From: Flavobacterium piscisymbiosum
GTDB taxonomy: Bacteria; Bacteroidota; Bacteroidia; Flavobacteriales; Flavobacteriaceae
Length of the DNA stretch: 64,000 nucleotides
Direction: 5' to 3'
Assembly: GCF_020905295.1 (NCBI RefSeq)
Contig: NZ_JAJJMM010000001.1
Location: 4,898,001 to 4,962,000, forward strand
Part shown: piece after piece, positions 52,491 through 61,968 of the stretch
How the letters are laid out: every line of letters starts with the position of its first letter
How positions within the stretch are numbered: position 1 is the stretch's first letter
Made by a program: the position numbers and the translations under genes
The notes under the pieces: model-generated
Databases searched by the model: none
What the model was told of the DNA's origin: nothing
Seen by the model: only the letters and a program-made list of their open reading frames with translations

Positions 52491-53153
52491 ATGAGCACCA
52501 TTCAAAAAACCATCGATGTTATTGCTGAGCAAGTTATTCTTCCGTTGTATTTTACAACCGATGAAGCTATTAGTGTCGAAATTTTAAGAACGCTTTACAA
52601 AGCAGGAATCAGAGCTGTAGAATACACCAACCGAGGTCCTGAAGCGCTATCGAATTTCAAAAAAATGGTTGCGGTTCGAAATGCCGAATTACCTGAAATG
52701 TTATTAGGTATCGGAACAATTAAAAACCTCCAACAAGCCAAAGACTTCAACGATGCAAAAGCCGACTTTTTTATTAGTCCGGGTTTTGTTCCTGAAGTGG
52801 CTGATTTCTTAAAAGATCAAGAAGTTTTATACGCTCCGGGTTGTATGACGCCAACAGAAATTATAGCGGCTGAAAATGCCGGAATAAAACTCGTAAAGCT
52901 TTTCCCCGGAAACATTTTAGGCACAGAATTTTTAAGCAGCATAAAAGATGTTTTCCCATCATTGGTTTTCATGACTACCGGCGGTGTAGAACCTACTCAT
53001 GCCAGCATTGAAAGCTGGTTTTCGGCCGGAGCCTCTGCGGTTGGATTAGGAAGCAAACTCATCAGCAAAAAACGTATAGAAGAGCAGGATTACGATGTAA
53101 TTGAAAACGAAACTAAAAAAATGCTGGAGATAGTAGCAACAATAAGAAGATAA
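52491..53153 (+). CDS. eda: KDPG aldolase (2-keto-3-deoxy-6-phosphogluconate aldolase)
   Basis: The 220-residue class I aldolase splits KDPG to pyruvate and glyceraldehyde 3-phosphate, and often also acts on 4-hydroxy-2-oxoglutarate. Family signs are YTNRGPEALSNF, LLGIGTIKN, FFISPGFVPEV, and the Schiff-base lysine in AGIKLVKLFPGN (near residue 140), followed by MTTGGVEP. It is the last step of the hexuronate route encoded by this operon. A repeat element separates it from the next gene. Confidence 0.95.
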   Translation: MSTIQKTIDVIAEQVILPLYFTTDEAISVEILRTLYKAGIRAVEYTNRGPEALSNFKKMVAVRNAELPEMLLGIGTIKNLQQAKDFNDAKADFFISPGFVPEVADFLKDQEVLYAPGCMTPTEIIAAENAGIKLVKLFPGNILGTEFLSSIKDVFPSLVFMTTGGVEPTHASIESWFSAGASAVGLGSKLISKKRIEEQDYDVIENETKKMLEIVATIRR

Positions 53154-53175
53154 CTAATACCTAAAAAATATTTAA

Positions 53176-53302
53176 CACATAGAAACATAACTTTTAAAAC
53201 TGAAGAATGTTTTTTAAGAAAACTAGTTTTTTCATATAGTCTATGATTATTAATGCAAAGTGAAACGACTTCAAACGTTCCAAAAAACTATGTTTCTATG
53301 TG
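53176..53302 (+). repeat. MITE-like element copy E
   Basis: Ends CACATAGAAACATA (53176-53189) and CTATGTTTCTATGTG (53288-53302) enclose AAGAAAACTAGTTTTTTC and TTAATGCAAAGTGAAACGAC. The outer right end ATTACCT is degenerate. It lies inside the hexuronate operon between eda and the SDR gene. A GTG at its end could extend the SDR reading frame, but that would be repeat sequence. Confidence 0.85.
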
Positions 53303-53335
53303 TTTAAAACATTACCTATAAATTTAAAATTTAAT

Positions 53336-54148
53336 ATGGATTCAATATTTAATCTAAAAGGAAAAATTGCATTAATTACCGGAGGTGCCGGAGTTTTGGG
53401 AAGCAACTTTGCAAATGTTTTGGCCCAACAAGGCGTTATTGTTGGAATCGTTTCTCAATCGATTGAAAAGGCTAATAAAGCTGTACAAAACATAGAAAAC
53501 AGCGGCGGAAGAGCTTTTGCTGTTCAGGCCAATGTTTTAAACAAAGAAGAACTAGAAAAAGCCAGAGATTTTATTGTAGAAAAATACGGTCGTCTTGACA
53601 TTTTAATTAATGCTGCAGGCGGAAATATGCCTGGAGCAACTATTAGTCCGGATCAGGCGATATTTGATATGAAAATCGATGATTTACAAAAAGTAGTCGA
53701 TCTTAATATTATTGGTACAATGTTGCCATCGCAGGTATTTTCGGAACTTTTTGCGAAACAAAAATCAGGAAATATCATTAATATATCATCGGCATCGGCA
53801 CAAAGACCTTTAACGAGAGTTGTGGGATATTCGGCTTCAAAAGCGGCAATTGATAATTTTACGCAATGGATGGCAGTTGAGTTAGCTCAAAAATATGGTG
53901 AAGGAATTCGTGTAAATGCGATTTCTCCGGGATTTTTTATAGGAGAACAAAACAAGGCTTTATTACTTACTCCTGAAGGAAAACTAACACCAAGAGGCGA
54001 AAAAATTATCGAACATACGCCAATGGGAAGATTTGGAACTCCGGAAGATATCGACGGAGCGCTTTTATTTTTATGCAGCGATATGTCAAAATTTGTAACA
54101 GGAACGATCTTAAAAGTCGATGGCGGATTTGCTGCGACGAGCATTTAA
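53336..54148 (+). CDS. SDR-family D-mannonate oxidoreductase (fructuronate reductase-like)
   Basis: The 270-residue SDR has the cofactor motif ITGGAGVLGSNFA, the NAAGG segment, catalytic Ser in NIISS, and YxxxK as YSASK (Tyr and Lys near 163 and 167). It ends with VDGG. I use the ATG at 53336 (MDSIFNLKGKIALITGG) rather than an earlier GTG in the repeat. Its position directly before uxuA fits the SDR-type UxuB that interconverts fructuronate and mannonate, as in Bacillus YjmF. That reaction is inferred from context. Confidence 0.88.
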   Translation: MDSIFNLKGKIALITGGAGVLGSNFANVLAQQGVIVGIVSQSIEKANKAVQNIENSGGRAFAVQANVLNKEELEKARDFIVEKYGRLDILINAAGGNMPGATISPDQAIFDMKIDDLQKVVDLNIIGTMLPSQVFSELFAKQKSGNIINISSASAQRPLTRVVGYSASKAAIDNFTQWMAVELAQKYGEGIRVNAISPGFFIGEQNKALLLTPEGKLTPRGEKIIEHTPMGRFGTPEDIDGALLFLCSDMSKFVTGTILKVDGGFAATSI

Positions 54149-54162
54149 AATAATTAAAAAAG

Positions 54163-54260
54163 AACACCAATTTCACAAATTAGCACAGATTGGTTTGTGA
54201 AAATTAATTTTAAAAATTAATCGAAAGATAAAATTAGTGTCAATTAGTGAAATTCGTGTT
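54163..54260. repeat. Inverted repeat between SDR and uxuA
   Basis: AACACCAATTTCACAAATTAGCAC at the left and its reverse complement with four mismatches at the right (54237-54260) enclose AT-rich sequence. It would form a hairpin in the operon mRNA and might modulate expression of uxuA. Confidence 0.8.
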
Positions 54261-54317
54261 TAAAAATGAATACATAAAAGGCTTTAAAAAACAATCATCA
54301 TCAATAAATATAAAAAA

Positions 54318-55502
54318 ATGGAACAAACGTTAAGATGGTTCGGACCAAACGATCCCGTTTCTTTACAAGATATTAAACAGACCGGAGCTACCGGAATTGT
54401 GACCGCATTACACCATATTCCGAATGGGCAAGTTTGGGATATTGAAGAAATTATCAAGCGAAAAGTTGAAATTGAACACGAAAATGGTGACCCTAAAAAA
54501 GGCGCTTCGGGTTTAATTTGGTCAGTTGTTGAGAGTATTCCGGTGCATGAAGACATTAAAAAACAGACCGGAAATTATCTTCAATACATTGAAAATTATA
54601 AAGAAAGCATTAGAAATCTGGCTTTATGCGGAATAAAATGCATTTGCTACAATTTTATGCCAGTTTTAGACTGGTCGAGAACGGATCTGGCTTATGAAAC
54701 TGCCGACGGATCTAAAGCGTTGCGCTTTGATATTAATGCTTTTGCTGCTTTTGAATTGTATATTCTGAAAAGACCCGGAGCAGAAAATGAATATTCGGCA
54801 GCGCAAATCGAAAAAGCAAAAAGTTATTTTGAAGCCATGACTGCTGCTGATAAAGTAAAGTTACAGCAAAATATTCTGGCAGGACTTCCGGGTGCTGAAG
54901 AAGCATATTCTGTAGAAGATTTTCTGATTACGTTAAGTGGATACAATCATATTGACAAAAAGGCCTTGAAGGAGAATTTGTTTTTCTTTTTAAAAGAAAT
55001 TATTCCGGTTGCTGAAAGTAAAGGCGTATTGATGGCGATTCATCCTGACGATCCTCCCTACCCTATTTTAGGTTTGCCAAGAGTTGTAAGTACTGAGGAA
55101 GATTTGATCGAATTGATGAATGCTGCTCCTTCAAAATCAAACGGATTTACGATGTGCACGGGTTCATACGGCGTGAGAGCTGATAATGATTTACCGGGAA
55201 TTGTAAGACGTCACGGTGATAAAATGAATTTTATTCACCTAAGAAGCACGGAACGTGATGCTGAAGGAAGTTTTTACGAAGCGAATCATCTTGAAGGCGA
55301 TGTTGATATGTACGAAGTCGTAAAAGCGATTATTGAAGTTGAAAAAAGAAATAACAGTCAATTGCCAATGCGTCCCGATCACGGACACCAAATGTTGGAC
55401 GATTTGAATAAAAAGACGAATCCCGGATATTCGGCGATTGGGCGTTTGAGAGGTCTGGCTGAATTGAGAGGACTTGAAATGGGAATTAAGAAGTCGCTTT
55501 AA
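54318..55502 (+). CDS. uxuA: Mannonate dehydratase
   Basis: The 394-residue enzyme dehydrates D-mannonate to 2-keto-3-deoxygluconate. It has the family start [32 protein letters not shown], the metal-binding [18 protein letters not shown] and [13 protein letters not shown], and the final [10 protein letters not shown]. Length is full. It works between the SDR oxidoreductase and the (unseen) KDG kinase, with eda upstream completing the branch. Confidence 0.97.
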   Translation: MEQTLRWFGPNDPVSLQDIKQTGATGIVTALHHIPNGQVWDIEEIIKRKVEIEHENGDPKKGASGLIWSVVESIPVHEDIKKQTGNYLQYIENYKESIRNLALCGIKCICYNFMPVLDWSRTDLAYETADGSKALRFDINAFAAFELYILKRPGAENEYSAAQIEKAKSYFEAMTAADKVKLQQNILAGLPGAEEAYSVEDFLITLSGYNHIDKKALKENLFFFLKEIIPVAESKGVLMAIHPDDPPYPILGLPRVVSTEEDLIELMNAAPSKSNGFTMCTGSYGVRADNDLPGIVRRHGDKMNFIHLRSTERDAEGSFYEANHLEGDVDMYEVVKAIIEVEKRNNSQLPMRPDHGHQMLDDLNKKTNPGYSAIGRLRGLAELRGLEMGIKKSL

Positions 55503-55525
55503 AAGTTATCGTAAAGCTGCTTTTC

Positions 55526-55736
55526 TTGCCACGAAGTCGCTAAGACGCGAAGTTTTATTTAAAGTCAACTTTATAAAATGGATTGAGAGAATCTTTTACG
55601 CAGATTTAAAAGGATTTAAGCGGATTTACGCAGATATTATCTACAGATTTTTATTAATTAAATCTGCACGATTTGCTTAAATCTTTTAAAATCTGCGTGA
55701 AACAAAAAAATTGCGTCTTTGCGCCTTGGTGGCAAA
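55526..55736. repeat. Nested inverted repeats between uxuA and the beta-helix gene
   Basis: Outer arms TTGCCACGAAGTCGCTAAGA and GCGTCTTTGCGCCTTGGTGG (55713-55736) are imperfect inverted copies. Inner arms (55594-55620 and 55661-55701; TACGCAGATTTAAAAGGATT facing AAATCTTTTAAAATCTGCG) also pair. The inner family recurs at 44005-44115. No gene is in this gap; the 68-codon frame here is repeat sequence. Confidence 0.85.
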
Positions 55737-55763
55737 CCACTAACTAACCAAATAACCACAACC

Positions 55764-57404
55764 ATGAATACCCAAACCATCCTCATTTGTTGCAGCCTTT
55801 TTGTAAATAGTGTAGTCATGGCGCAGCAAACGCCCAAAATACTTACGGATTCGAAAGCCAACTATTTACCTGATTTTAGTTATGCCGGTTATCATTTCGG
55901 CGAAAGCCAAATTCCGGAAGTTCAGGGAAAAATCATTAATGCTACAGATTATGGTGTAAAAGCGAATGACGCTCTAGATGATTCTAAAGCTTTACTAAAA
56001 GCTGTAAAAGCTGCAAATGCTATTGAGGGAAATGTGATTCTGCAATTGCCTGCTGGACGCATTATTCTGAGCGAAATTGTATATATCGAAAGGAGCAACT
56101 TTGTAATTCGTGGCGCGGGTTCTGGTGAAAATGGAACTGAAATTTATTGCCCGAGACCGATGATGTACCTCAAAGATTCGGAATCATTGGCCGAACTTCG
56201 TGAGTATCTAACTACACTCGATAAAAGACAACGCGAACCGGAAAATAATGTCGATTTGCCTTTCTCGCAATATGCCTGGTCAGGTGGATTTATCTGGACG
56301 CAAATTCCGGGTGAACGTGTAAAATCGTATTTGGATAAATACGAACCTACTCCAAATCCTTTAGCTAAAGTAAGTTCCGGAAATATGGGTGAACATATCA
56401 TCAATGTTTCGGATGCAAAAGGTTTAAAAGTGGGCGATATTGTCGAATTGCAATTGTTTAATAAAGATGGCGAAAATGGCGAAATCATCAAAGATTTATA
56501 CAAAGGTGCCAATGTAAAACCAGGTTCTCATCATTGGAAATTTCCGAAACTTCCTATCGTACGACAGCAAGTTGAAATTACCAAAATATCAAACTCAAAA
56601 ATTACAATCAAAACGCCTTTGACAATTGCTATAAAACCCAGTTATCAGGCGCAATTGGTCGAATGGAAACATTTAGAAGAAGTCGGGATCGAGCATCTTC
56701 GTTTTACTTTTCCTGATATTCCAAGAGTTGCGCATCATGTTGAACCCGGAAACAATGCGATATTTTTAACACGTATTTTTAATAGTTGGGTAAAAGATGT
56801 TACGATTACGAATGCTGACAGCGGAATTTTAGGCGAGGAAATCTCGAACGTTACCATTCAGAATATTGTTACCGATGGTCCTCATATGTCGCATTATACG
56901 GTGACTTTGGGCGGGGTTCATAATGTATTGGTCAGGAATCTTAAAATTTATAATAAAGCCGTTCATCCGTTAAGTTTCAACACTTTTGCTACTAAAAACG
57001 TGTATCAGGATTGCGAGATTTTTGCCGATGCTCTTTTAGATCAGCATTCGGGAGCGAATCATCAAAACTTATTCGATCATATTACCGTACATATAACACC
57101 GGATAAAAACAACAGTTATTACTTGTTTGGCGGTGGCGGCGCGGATTACTGGAAACCTTCGCATGGGCCATTTAGTACTTTTTGGAATCTGAATGTTCTG
57201 GTCGAGAAACCAGCTGAAATCACAAAACCAGTTTTACTTTACGGCATGAAAGATGGGGCTTTTGCAAGAATTGTTGGTGTGAATGGAAACGCCAAATTCG
57301 AAGTAAAATATGAACCTGATGCTTATATTGAATTTTTGAATACGCCGATGGACAAAGTTCCTTCTCTTTATAATTATCAATTAAAAAGGAGATTAAAGAA
57401 ATAA
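55764..57404 (+). CDS. Exported right-handed beta-helix protein (pectate-lyase-superfamily type)
   Basis: The ATG at 55764 (MNTQTILICCSLFVNS) gives 546 residues with a signal peptide to VMAQQ; earlier in-frame codons lie in repeat sequence. The start of the mature part (IINATDYGVKANDALDDSKA, LLKAVKAANA, LPAGRIILSEIVYI) is the Pectate_lyase_3 pattern (PF12708). The C-terminal half (VSLGG-like VTLGGVHNVLVRNLKIYN, DQHSGANHQNLFDHITVHI, FGGGGADYWKPSHG) is a beta-helix that I associate with DUF4955. It could be a polysaccharide lyase or hydrolase acting on a uronate polymer. The exact family and activity are not certain. Confidence 0.8.
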   Translation: MNTQTILICCSLFVNSVVMAQQTPKILTDSKANYLPDFSYAGYHFGESQIPEVQGKIINATDYGVKANDALDDSKALLKAVKAANAIEGNVILQLPAGRIILSEIVYIERSNFVIRGAGSGENGTEIYCPRPMMYLKDSESLAELREYLTTLDKRQREPENNVDLPFSQYAWSGGFIWTQIPGERVKSYLDKYEPTPNPLAKVSSGNMGEHIINVSDAKGLKVGDIVELQLFNKDGENGEIIKDLYKGANVKPGSHHWKFPKLPIVRQQVEITKISNSKITIKTPLTIAIKPSYQAQLVEWKHLEEVGIEHLRFTFPDIPRVAHHVEPGNNAIFLTRIFNSWVKDVTITNADSGILGEEISNVTIQNIVTDGPHMSHYTVTLGGVHNVLVRNLKIYNKAVHPLSFNTFATKNVYQDCEIFADALLDQHSGANHQNLFDHITVHITPDKNNSYYLFGGGGADYWKPSHGPFSTFWNLNVLVEKPAEITKPVLLYGMKDGAFARIVGVNGNAKFEVKYEPDAYIEFLNTPMDKVPSLYNYQLKRRLKK

Positions 57405-57412
57405 TATTTAAA

Positions 57413-57553
57413 CACATAGAAACATAGCTTTTTGGAACGTAAAAAAGGCGTTTTGCTTTACATTAAAAAACATAGCACTTAAGGTTTAGCTATGTGTAAA
57501 AACTAGTTTTTTGAATCACCTTATTTGACAAAGAAAATCTATGTTTCTATGTG
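57413..57553 (-). repeat. MITE-like element copy F
   Basis: Ends CACATAGAAACATAG (57413-57427) and CTATGTTTCTATGTG (57539-57553) enclose, in reversed orientation, AAAAAGGCGTTTTGCTTTAC and AAAACTAGTTTTTT. It lies between the beta-helix gene and the hybrid regulator gene. Confidence 0.85.
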
Positions 57554-57649
57554 TTTAAAAAAATGCACCAGATAGCCATCGGATAAAAAATTAATCCTTA
57601 GTATAAAAAACTTTCTCCCTTTGTTCTTTTGAACCTAAAAAAAAATGCT

Positions 57650-60600
57650 ATGAAATACAAAATAGCCTTTCTTGTAACAATGCTTATTTCCGGGAATATA
57701 TTCTCCCAAAATAAATATCGCCTGAAAAATATCTCGACCACCGACGGACTTTCGCAGAACTCTGTTATTGCCATACATCAGGACAAATTTGGACAAATGT
57801 GGTTTGGTACACGCGATGGTCTCAATAAATACGATGGCAGCCGATTCACTATTTACAGGAATGATGTTACTAACAAAACGTCTATCAGCAATGATATCTT
57901 ATCTATTGAAGAAGATGAATCTGGAAAATTATGGATTGGAACTTACAATGGACTCAATTGTTATGACCCGGTTAGCAATACTTTCAATAGATATTTACAC
58001 GATAAAATCAATCATACCATAAATAGTAATACCATTTGGTGTATAAAGAAAATTGGAGATGAAATGTGGTTTGGAACTTCAAAAGGATTAACTGTTTATA
58101 ACAAAAAAACAAAACAGTTTTCCTCTGCTTTTCATTCTTCACAAGACAATACAACGCTTCCAAGTAATAATATTATAAGCATATTAAAAACTAAAAAAGG
58201 TCAGATCTGGATTGGAACGACAAAAGGATTGTGCGTGTTAACAAGTAGAAAAAACGGGAAATTTTCTTTTAAAAATTATCCGTTAAATACTATTGATTTG
58301 CTCAATGTATCAGCAGTTGTCGAAGATCGTTTTAACAATATCTGGGTTGGAACAAAAAACAAAGGGCTTTTAAAATTCGATCCATCAACAAACCACTTTG
58401 TTTCGTTTTTATCTAATGAAAAATACAAGGAAATTAACAATGAAGTCCGTGCTTTGGCTATTGATCATAAAGGCTCAATCTGGATTGGTGCCTATGACGG
58501 AATTTATGTTTTAGGAGAAGATAAGAGTATTCAAAAAATAAATAATAACAATAGTAATAATAGTCATAGCAGTGGAATCGAAAAAGTAAAATCGATTTTT
58601 GTTGATAAAAAAGGTTCTGTTTGGGTGGGCTGTTATTACAAAGGCGTAAATATGTGGGATATTTCGAACGCGAATTTCTTCAATTACGATCAGAATTCGA
58701 AAAAGATTCCGATGAGTTATGATGTGGTGAGTTCAATTGTTACTGACAAAAAGCAGAATATTTATTTTGGGACAGAAGGCGGCGGCGTTACTGTTTACAA
58801 TAAAAACACAGAAACTACTAGTTACATTACCAACAAAACTGGACAAACGCCCATAAATGATATTAAATCAATGTGGTTTGCGGACAATAATGTCTTATGG
58901 ATGGGAACTTTCTCCAAAGGAATTTCTGCTTATAATACGCTAACCAAAAATTTTGAAAACGACCGGATTTCGCCTCAATTGAAGGATTCCCTAAAAGATG
59001 TGGGGGTTTATTCTATCAAAACAGAAGGAAACGACGTATTGTGGATGGGGACTTTTAGCAAAGGATTGATTCGCTATAATACGGTTTCTAAAGCTTTTCA
59101 ATTTATTAGAAATGAAAATGCAAAACCAAATTATCTAAGCAATAATTATGTACGAACGGTATTGGTCGACAAACAAAAAAGACTTTGGGTGGGAACACTG
59201 AGCGGACTAAATCTTATTGAGCTTCAAAATTTTCAAACCAATAAATACGTTGTAAAACACTTTTTTTATGATGATGTTGCTTTATCCGGAGATGATATTT
59301 TGACATTATTTCAGGACTCTCAAAATAAAATCTGGGTAGGGACAAAAGCAAAAGGACTGCATTATTTTGATGGAAAAAAATTCAACAGAATTAATCTGAA
59401 AATTAGAAATACCGTTATTACAGCGATCCATTCGATTCTTGAAGATGATAATAAAAATTTATGGATTAGTACCAATCAGGGAATTATAAAATACAATACT
59501 ACTCTAAAAACAGCCATTAATTATGATCAAAAAGACGGTATCGTAAATAATGAATTTAATGATAATGCGGCTTTAAAACTTGATGCCAATAGATTTTATT
59601 TTGGAAGCCCGTCTGGAGCAGCTTATTTTGATACTCAAAAGATTTTCGTAAATAAAGATGCTCCACAGGTTTTGATTACTGATTTGAAAATCAAAAATCA
59701 AACTACAAACCCCAATGACTCCTTAGGCATTTTAGAAAAAAGTATTGGTTATACCAAAACCATCACTTTGGATTATGACAAGGCTAATTTCTCGATTAAT
59801 TTTGCGATTCCTAATTACATCAGGTCCAAAAAAAATCAATATAGCTACCGTTTAACCGGACTGGAAAACAACTGGACGCTTACAAAAAACACAGAAGCTA
59901 TGTTTGCCATTCAGAATCCCGGAACTTATACTTTTGAAGTTCGCGGCTCTAATAATGACGGAGTTTGGAATAAAGTTCCTACAACCCTGACCGTGATCGT
60001 AAAACCTGCCCCGTGGCGCAGTATCTGGGCGTTTTTATTGTACGGAATCATAATTGGTTTGGGATTATACGGTTTGATCTGGATCATGAAATCGAAAGCG
60101 AGATTGAAACAAAAGCTGGAACTGGAATATCTGGAAACCAAACGAATTGAAGAAAACAATATCGCTAAACTGGATTTCTTTACCAATATCTCACACGAAT
60201 TTAGAACGCCGTTAACCTTAATTCTTGGGCCATTACAGCAAATTCTCGCCAATTACAACGGTACAAATGAAATGTACAAAAAGTTATTGGTGATTGAAGG
60301 AAGTGCGAATCATCTTTTGGGTTTAATTAATCGTTTGATGGATTTTAGAAAACTCGAAAATCATCAGGTTACGCTGGAATCTGCTGAAGGAAATATTGTA
60401 AAATTCACCAAAGAAATCTTTTTATCTTTTATCGAATATGCCAAAGACGGCGGTTATAGCTATACTTTTGAATCATCTGAGGAAGAAATTCTCGTATATT
60501 TTGATCGTTATAAATTAGAACGTGTTTTTTATAATTTAATTTCGAATGCTTTTCGATATACTCCAAAAGGCGGAGATATTCATCTTAAAATTTCGCATGA

Positions 60601-61753
60601 TGATGAAAATCTTTTTATCGCAATAGAAGATTCCGGAGTGGGAATTGCGCCGGAACATATCGATAAAATTTTTGATTTGTTTTTTGAAGTTCCAATGCAC
60701 AACAACGTTCAGAAAAACTATAATAAAGGAACCGGAATTGGGCTTTCGATAGTAAAGAACATTGTAAAACTGCATAAAGGAGACATTGAAGTCACGAATA
60801 AAGAAACTAAGGGTGTCGTTTTTAAAGTTACGCTTCCGTTAGGAAGAACGCATCTTTTGGATAACGAAATTATTACCGATTTTAGAATTAGTGATGACAT
60901 CGATCAATATACCGCTCAACTAGATAAATCTAACGTCACAGAACCGGAAGATATTGATGATTTTGTGGTAAACGATCAAAAACAAACTATTTTGATTGTC
61001 GAAGATCACAAGGTTTTACGATCGTTCATGAAAAACCTGCTCAAAGAGGATTACAATATTATTGAAGCCGAGAACGGAAAAGTGGCTTTTGAAAAAGCAT
61101 TGCAGCACGTTCCGAATTTGATTATCAGCGATGTTATTATGCCCGAAATGGTAGGAACTGAACTTTGTTCTAAAATTAAAGCGAACTTAAAAACAAGCCA
61201 TATTCCGGTTATTTTGCTGACATCGAGAACTTCATTAGTGTATAAATTTGAAGGTTTAGAAAGTGGCGCCGATGATTATATCAGCAAACCTTTCAATTTA
61301 ATTGAATTTAAACTTAGAGTTAAAAACCTGCTGAATTCGACTGAACGACTGAAAAACAAATTCTCGAGTGATGATAATTTTATTCCGTCGGAAATAACGG
61401 TTTCTTCTTTAGATGAAGATCTGTTGAAAAAAGCGTTTAAGATCGTCGAAGAAAACATTTCGAACGAACAATTTGATATTCCGTTTTTCTGTACAGAATT
61501 GGGTGTAAGCCGCACGATGTTGTTTCTAAAAATAAAAGCCTGGACGAATTTTACGCCAAACGAATTCATTCATGAAATACGATTAAAACGCGCCGCTCAA
61601 TTATTGGAACAAAACAAATTAAACGTTTCCGAAATTAGCTATAAAGTAGGCTTCAACAATCCAAAATACTTTAGTAAATGTTTCCAGAAAAAGTATGGGG
61701 AAACGCCAACTCAGTTTGCTGACAAGTTTTTTAAATCTTCAGAAGTTTTTTAG
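57650..61753 (+). CDS. Hybrid two-component system regulator (HTCS) of the PUL
   Basis: The ATG at 57650 (MKYKIAFLVTMLISGNIFS) starts a signal-anchored protein of 1367 residues. The periplasmic part (about 25-790) consists of propeller repeats (WFGTRDGLNKYDG, LWMGTFSKGISAYN, LWISTNQGIIKYN) and a Y_Y_Y domain (YSYRLTGLENNWTLT). One membrane helix (near 795-815) is followed by HisKA with SHEFRTPLTLILGPL (His near 848), HATPase (NLISNAFRYTPKGG, GTGIGLSIVKNI), a receiver domain (VEDHKVLRSF, Asp near 1160 in ISDVIMPEM, SKPFN) and an AraC-type HTH to the end. It senses a glycan fragment and activates the adjacent PUL. Confidence 0.96.
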   Translation: MKYKIAFLVTMLISGNIFSQNKYRLKNISTTDGLSQNSVIAIHQDKFGQMWFGTRDGLNKYDGSRFTIYRNDVTNKTSISNDILSIEEDESGKLWIGTYNGLNCYDPVSNTFNRYLHDKINHTINSNTIWCIKKIGDEMWFGTSKGLTVYNKKTKQFSSAFHSSQDNTTLPSNNIISILKTKKGQIWIGTTKGLCVLTSRKNGKFSFKNYPLNTIDLLNVSAVVEDRFNNIWVGTKNKGLLKFDPSTNHFVSFLSNEKYKEINNEVRALAIDHKGSIWIGAYDGIYVLGEDKSIQKINNNNSNNSHSSGIEKVKSIFVDKKGSVWVGCYYKGVNMWDISNANFFNYDQNSKKIPMSYDVVSSIVTDKKQNIYFGTEGGGVTVYNKNTETTSYITNKTGQTPINDIKSMWFADNNVLWMGTFSKGISAYNTLTKNFENDRISPQLKDSLKDVGVYSIKTEGNDVLWMGTFSKGLIRYNTVSKAFQFIRNENAKPNYLSNNYVRTVLVDKQKRLWVGTLSGLNLIELQNFQTNKYVVKHFFYDDVALSGDDILTLFQDSQNKIWVGTKAKGLHYFDGKKFNRINLKIRNTVITAIHSILEDDNKNLWISTNQGIIKYNTTLKTAINYDQKDGIVNNEFNDNAALKLDANRFYFGSPSGAAYFDTQKIFVNKDAPQVLITDLKIKNQTTNPNDSLGILEKSIGYTKTITLDYDKANFSINFAIPNYIRSKKNQYSYRLTGLENNWTLTKNTEAMFAIQNPGTYTFEVRGSNNDGVWNKVPTTLTVIVKPAPWRSIWAFLLYGIIIGLGLYGLIWIMKSKARLKQKLELEYLETKRIEENNIAKLDFFTNISHEFRTPLTLILGPLQQILANYNGTNEMYKKLLVIEGSANHLLGLINRLMDFRKLENHQVTLESAEGNIVKFTKEIFLSFIEYAKDGGYSYTFESSEEEILVYFDRYKLERVFYNLISNAFRYTPKGGDIHLKISHDDENLFIAIEDSGVGIAPEHIDKIFDLFFEVPMHNNVQKNYNKGTGIGLSIVKNIVKLHKGDIEVTNKETKGVVFKVTLPLGRTHLLDNEIITDFRISDDIDQYTAQLDKSNVTEPEDIDDFVVNDQKQTILIVEDHKVLRSFMKNLLKEDYNIIEAENGKVAFEKALQHVPNLIISDVIMPEMVGTELCSKIKANLKTSHIPVILLTSRTSLVYKFEGLESGADDYISKPFNLIEFKLRVKNLLNSTERLKNKFSSDDNFIPSEITVSSLDEDLLKKAFKIVEENISNEQFDIPFFCTELGVSRTMLFLKIKAWTNFTPNEFIHEIRLKRAAQLLEQNKLNVSEISYKVGFNNPKYFSKCFQKKYGETPTQFADKFFKSSEVF

Positions 61754-61780
61754 GGAATTCATTGTTTTTAAAGGGTTAAA

Positions 61781-61814
61781 AAAGGGTATCTGTATTTTTA
61801 GATACCCTTTTTTG
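61781..61814 (+). terminator. Terminator after the hybrid regulator gene
   Basis: The stem AAAGGGTATCT/AGATACCCTTT with an 8-base loop is followed by TTTG. It lies 28 bases past the stop codon and separates the regulator from the susC transcript. Confidence 0.88.
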
Positions 61815-61838
61815 TATTTCTATATCGTTTTCGGCCAC

Positions 61839-61846
61839 TACATTTG
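61839..61846 (+). promoter_or_regulatory. Candidate -7 box of the second susC transcript
   Basis: TACATTTG is a full match to the Bacteroidota -7 box TAnnTTTG. The nearest upstream TTG (61812-61814) is at a spacing of 24 bases, a little long. A start near 61853 would leave a leader of about 115 bases before susC, and would make the small frame at 61852 leaderless if translated. Confidence 0.4.
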
Positions 61847-61851
61847 TCATT

Positions 61852-61944
61852 ATGAAAATCAGAAAAACAACATTCATAGTATTGCAAATTCTATTTGTGA
61901 TAATCATAATCGGAATGAGTTTGTTGATTTTCTACTTTATCTAA
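61852..61944 (+). CDS. Possible small hydrophobic peptide, 30 residues
   Basis: ATG to TAA encodes MKIRKTTFIVLQILFVIIII followed by GMSLLIFYFI, that is, a positively charged start followed by one complete membrane helix. Such a pattern is typical of small membrane peptides. It lies between the hybrid regulator terminator and susC, 24 bases before the susC start. If the -7 box at 61839 is the real promoter, the mRNA would begin near its start codon, which weakens the case for translation. No homologue is known to me. Confidence 0.35.
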   Translation: MKIRKTTFIVLQILFVIIIIGMSLLIFYFI

Positions 61945-61968
61945 CATTAACCTAAAAAACCAAAATGA

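Noticed and set aside
53300..53335. Extended GTG start for the SDR gene
   Set aside because: The added residues are encoded by the right end of MITE-like copy E; the ATG at 53336 gives the normal SDR N-terminus.
55474..55680. 68-codon plus-strand reading frame after uxuA
   Set aside because: It overlaps the uxuA end in another frame and then reads through nested inverted repeats.
61695..61955. 86-codon plus-strand reading frame at the end of the hybrid regulator
   Set aside because: It begins inside the AraC-type domain in a different frame and runs across the terminator hairpin.
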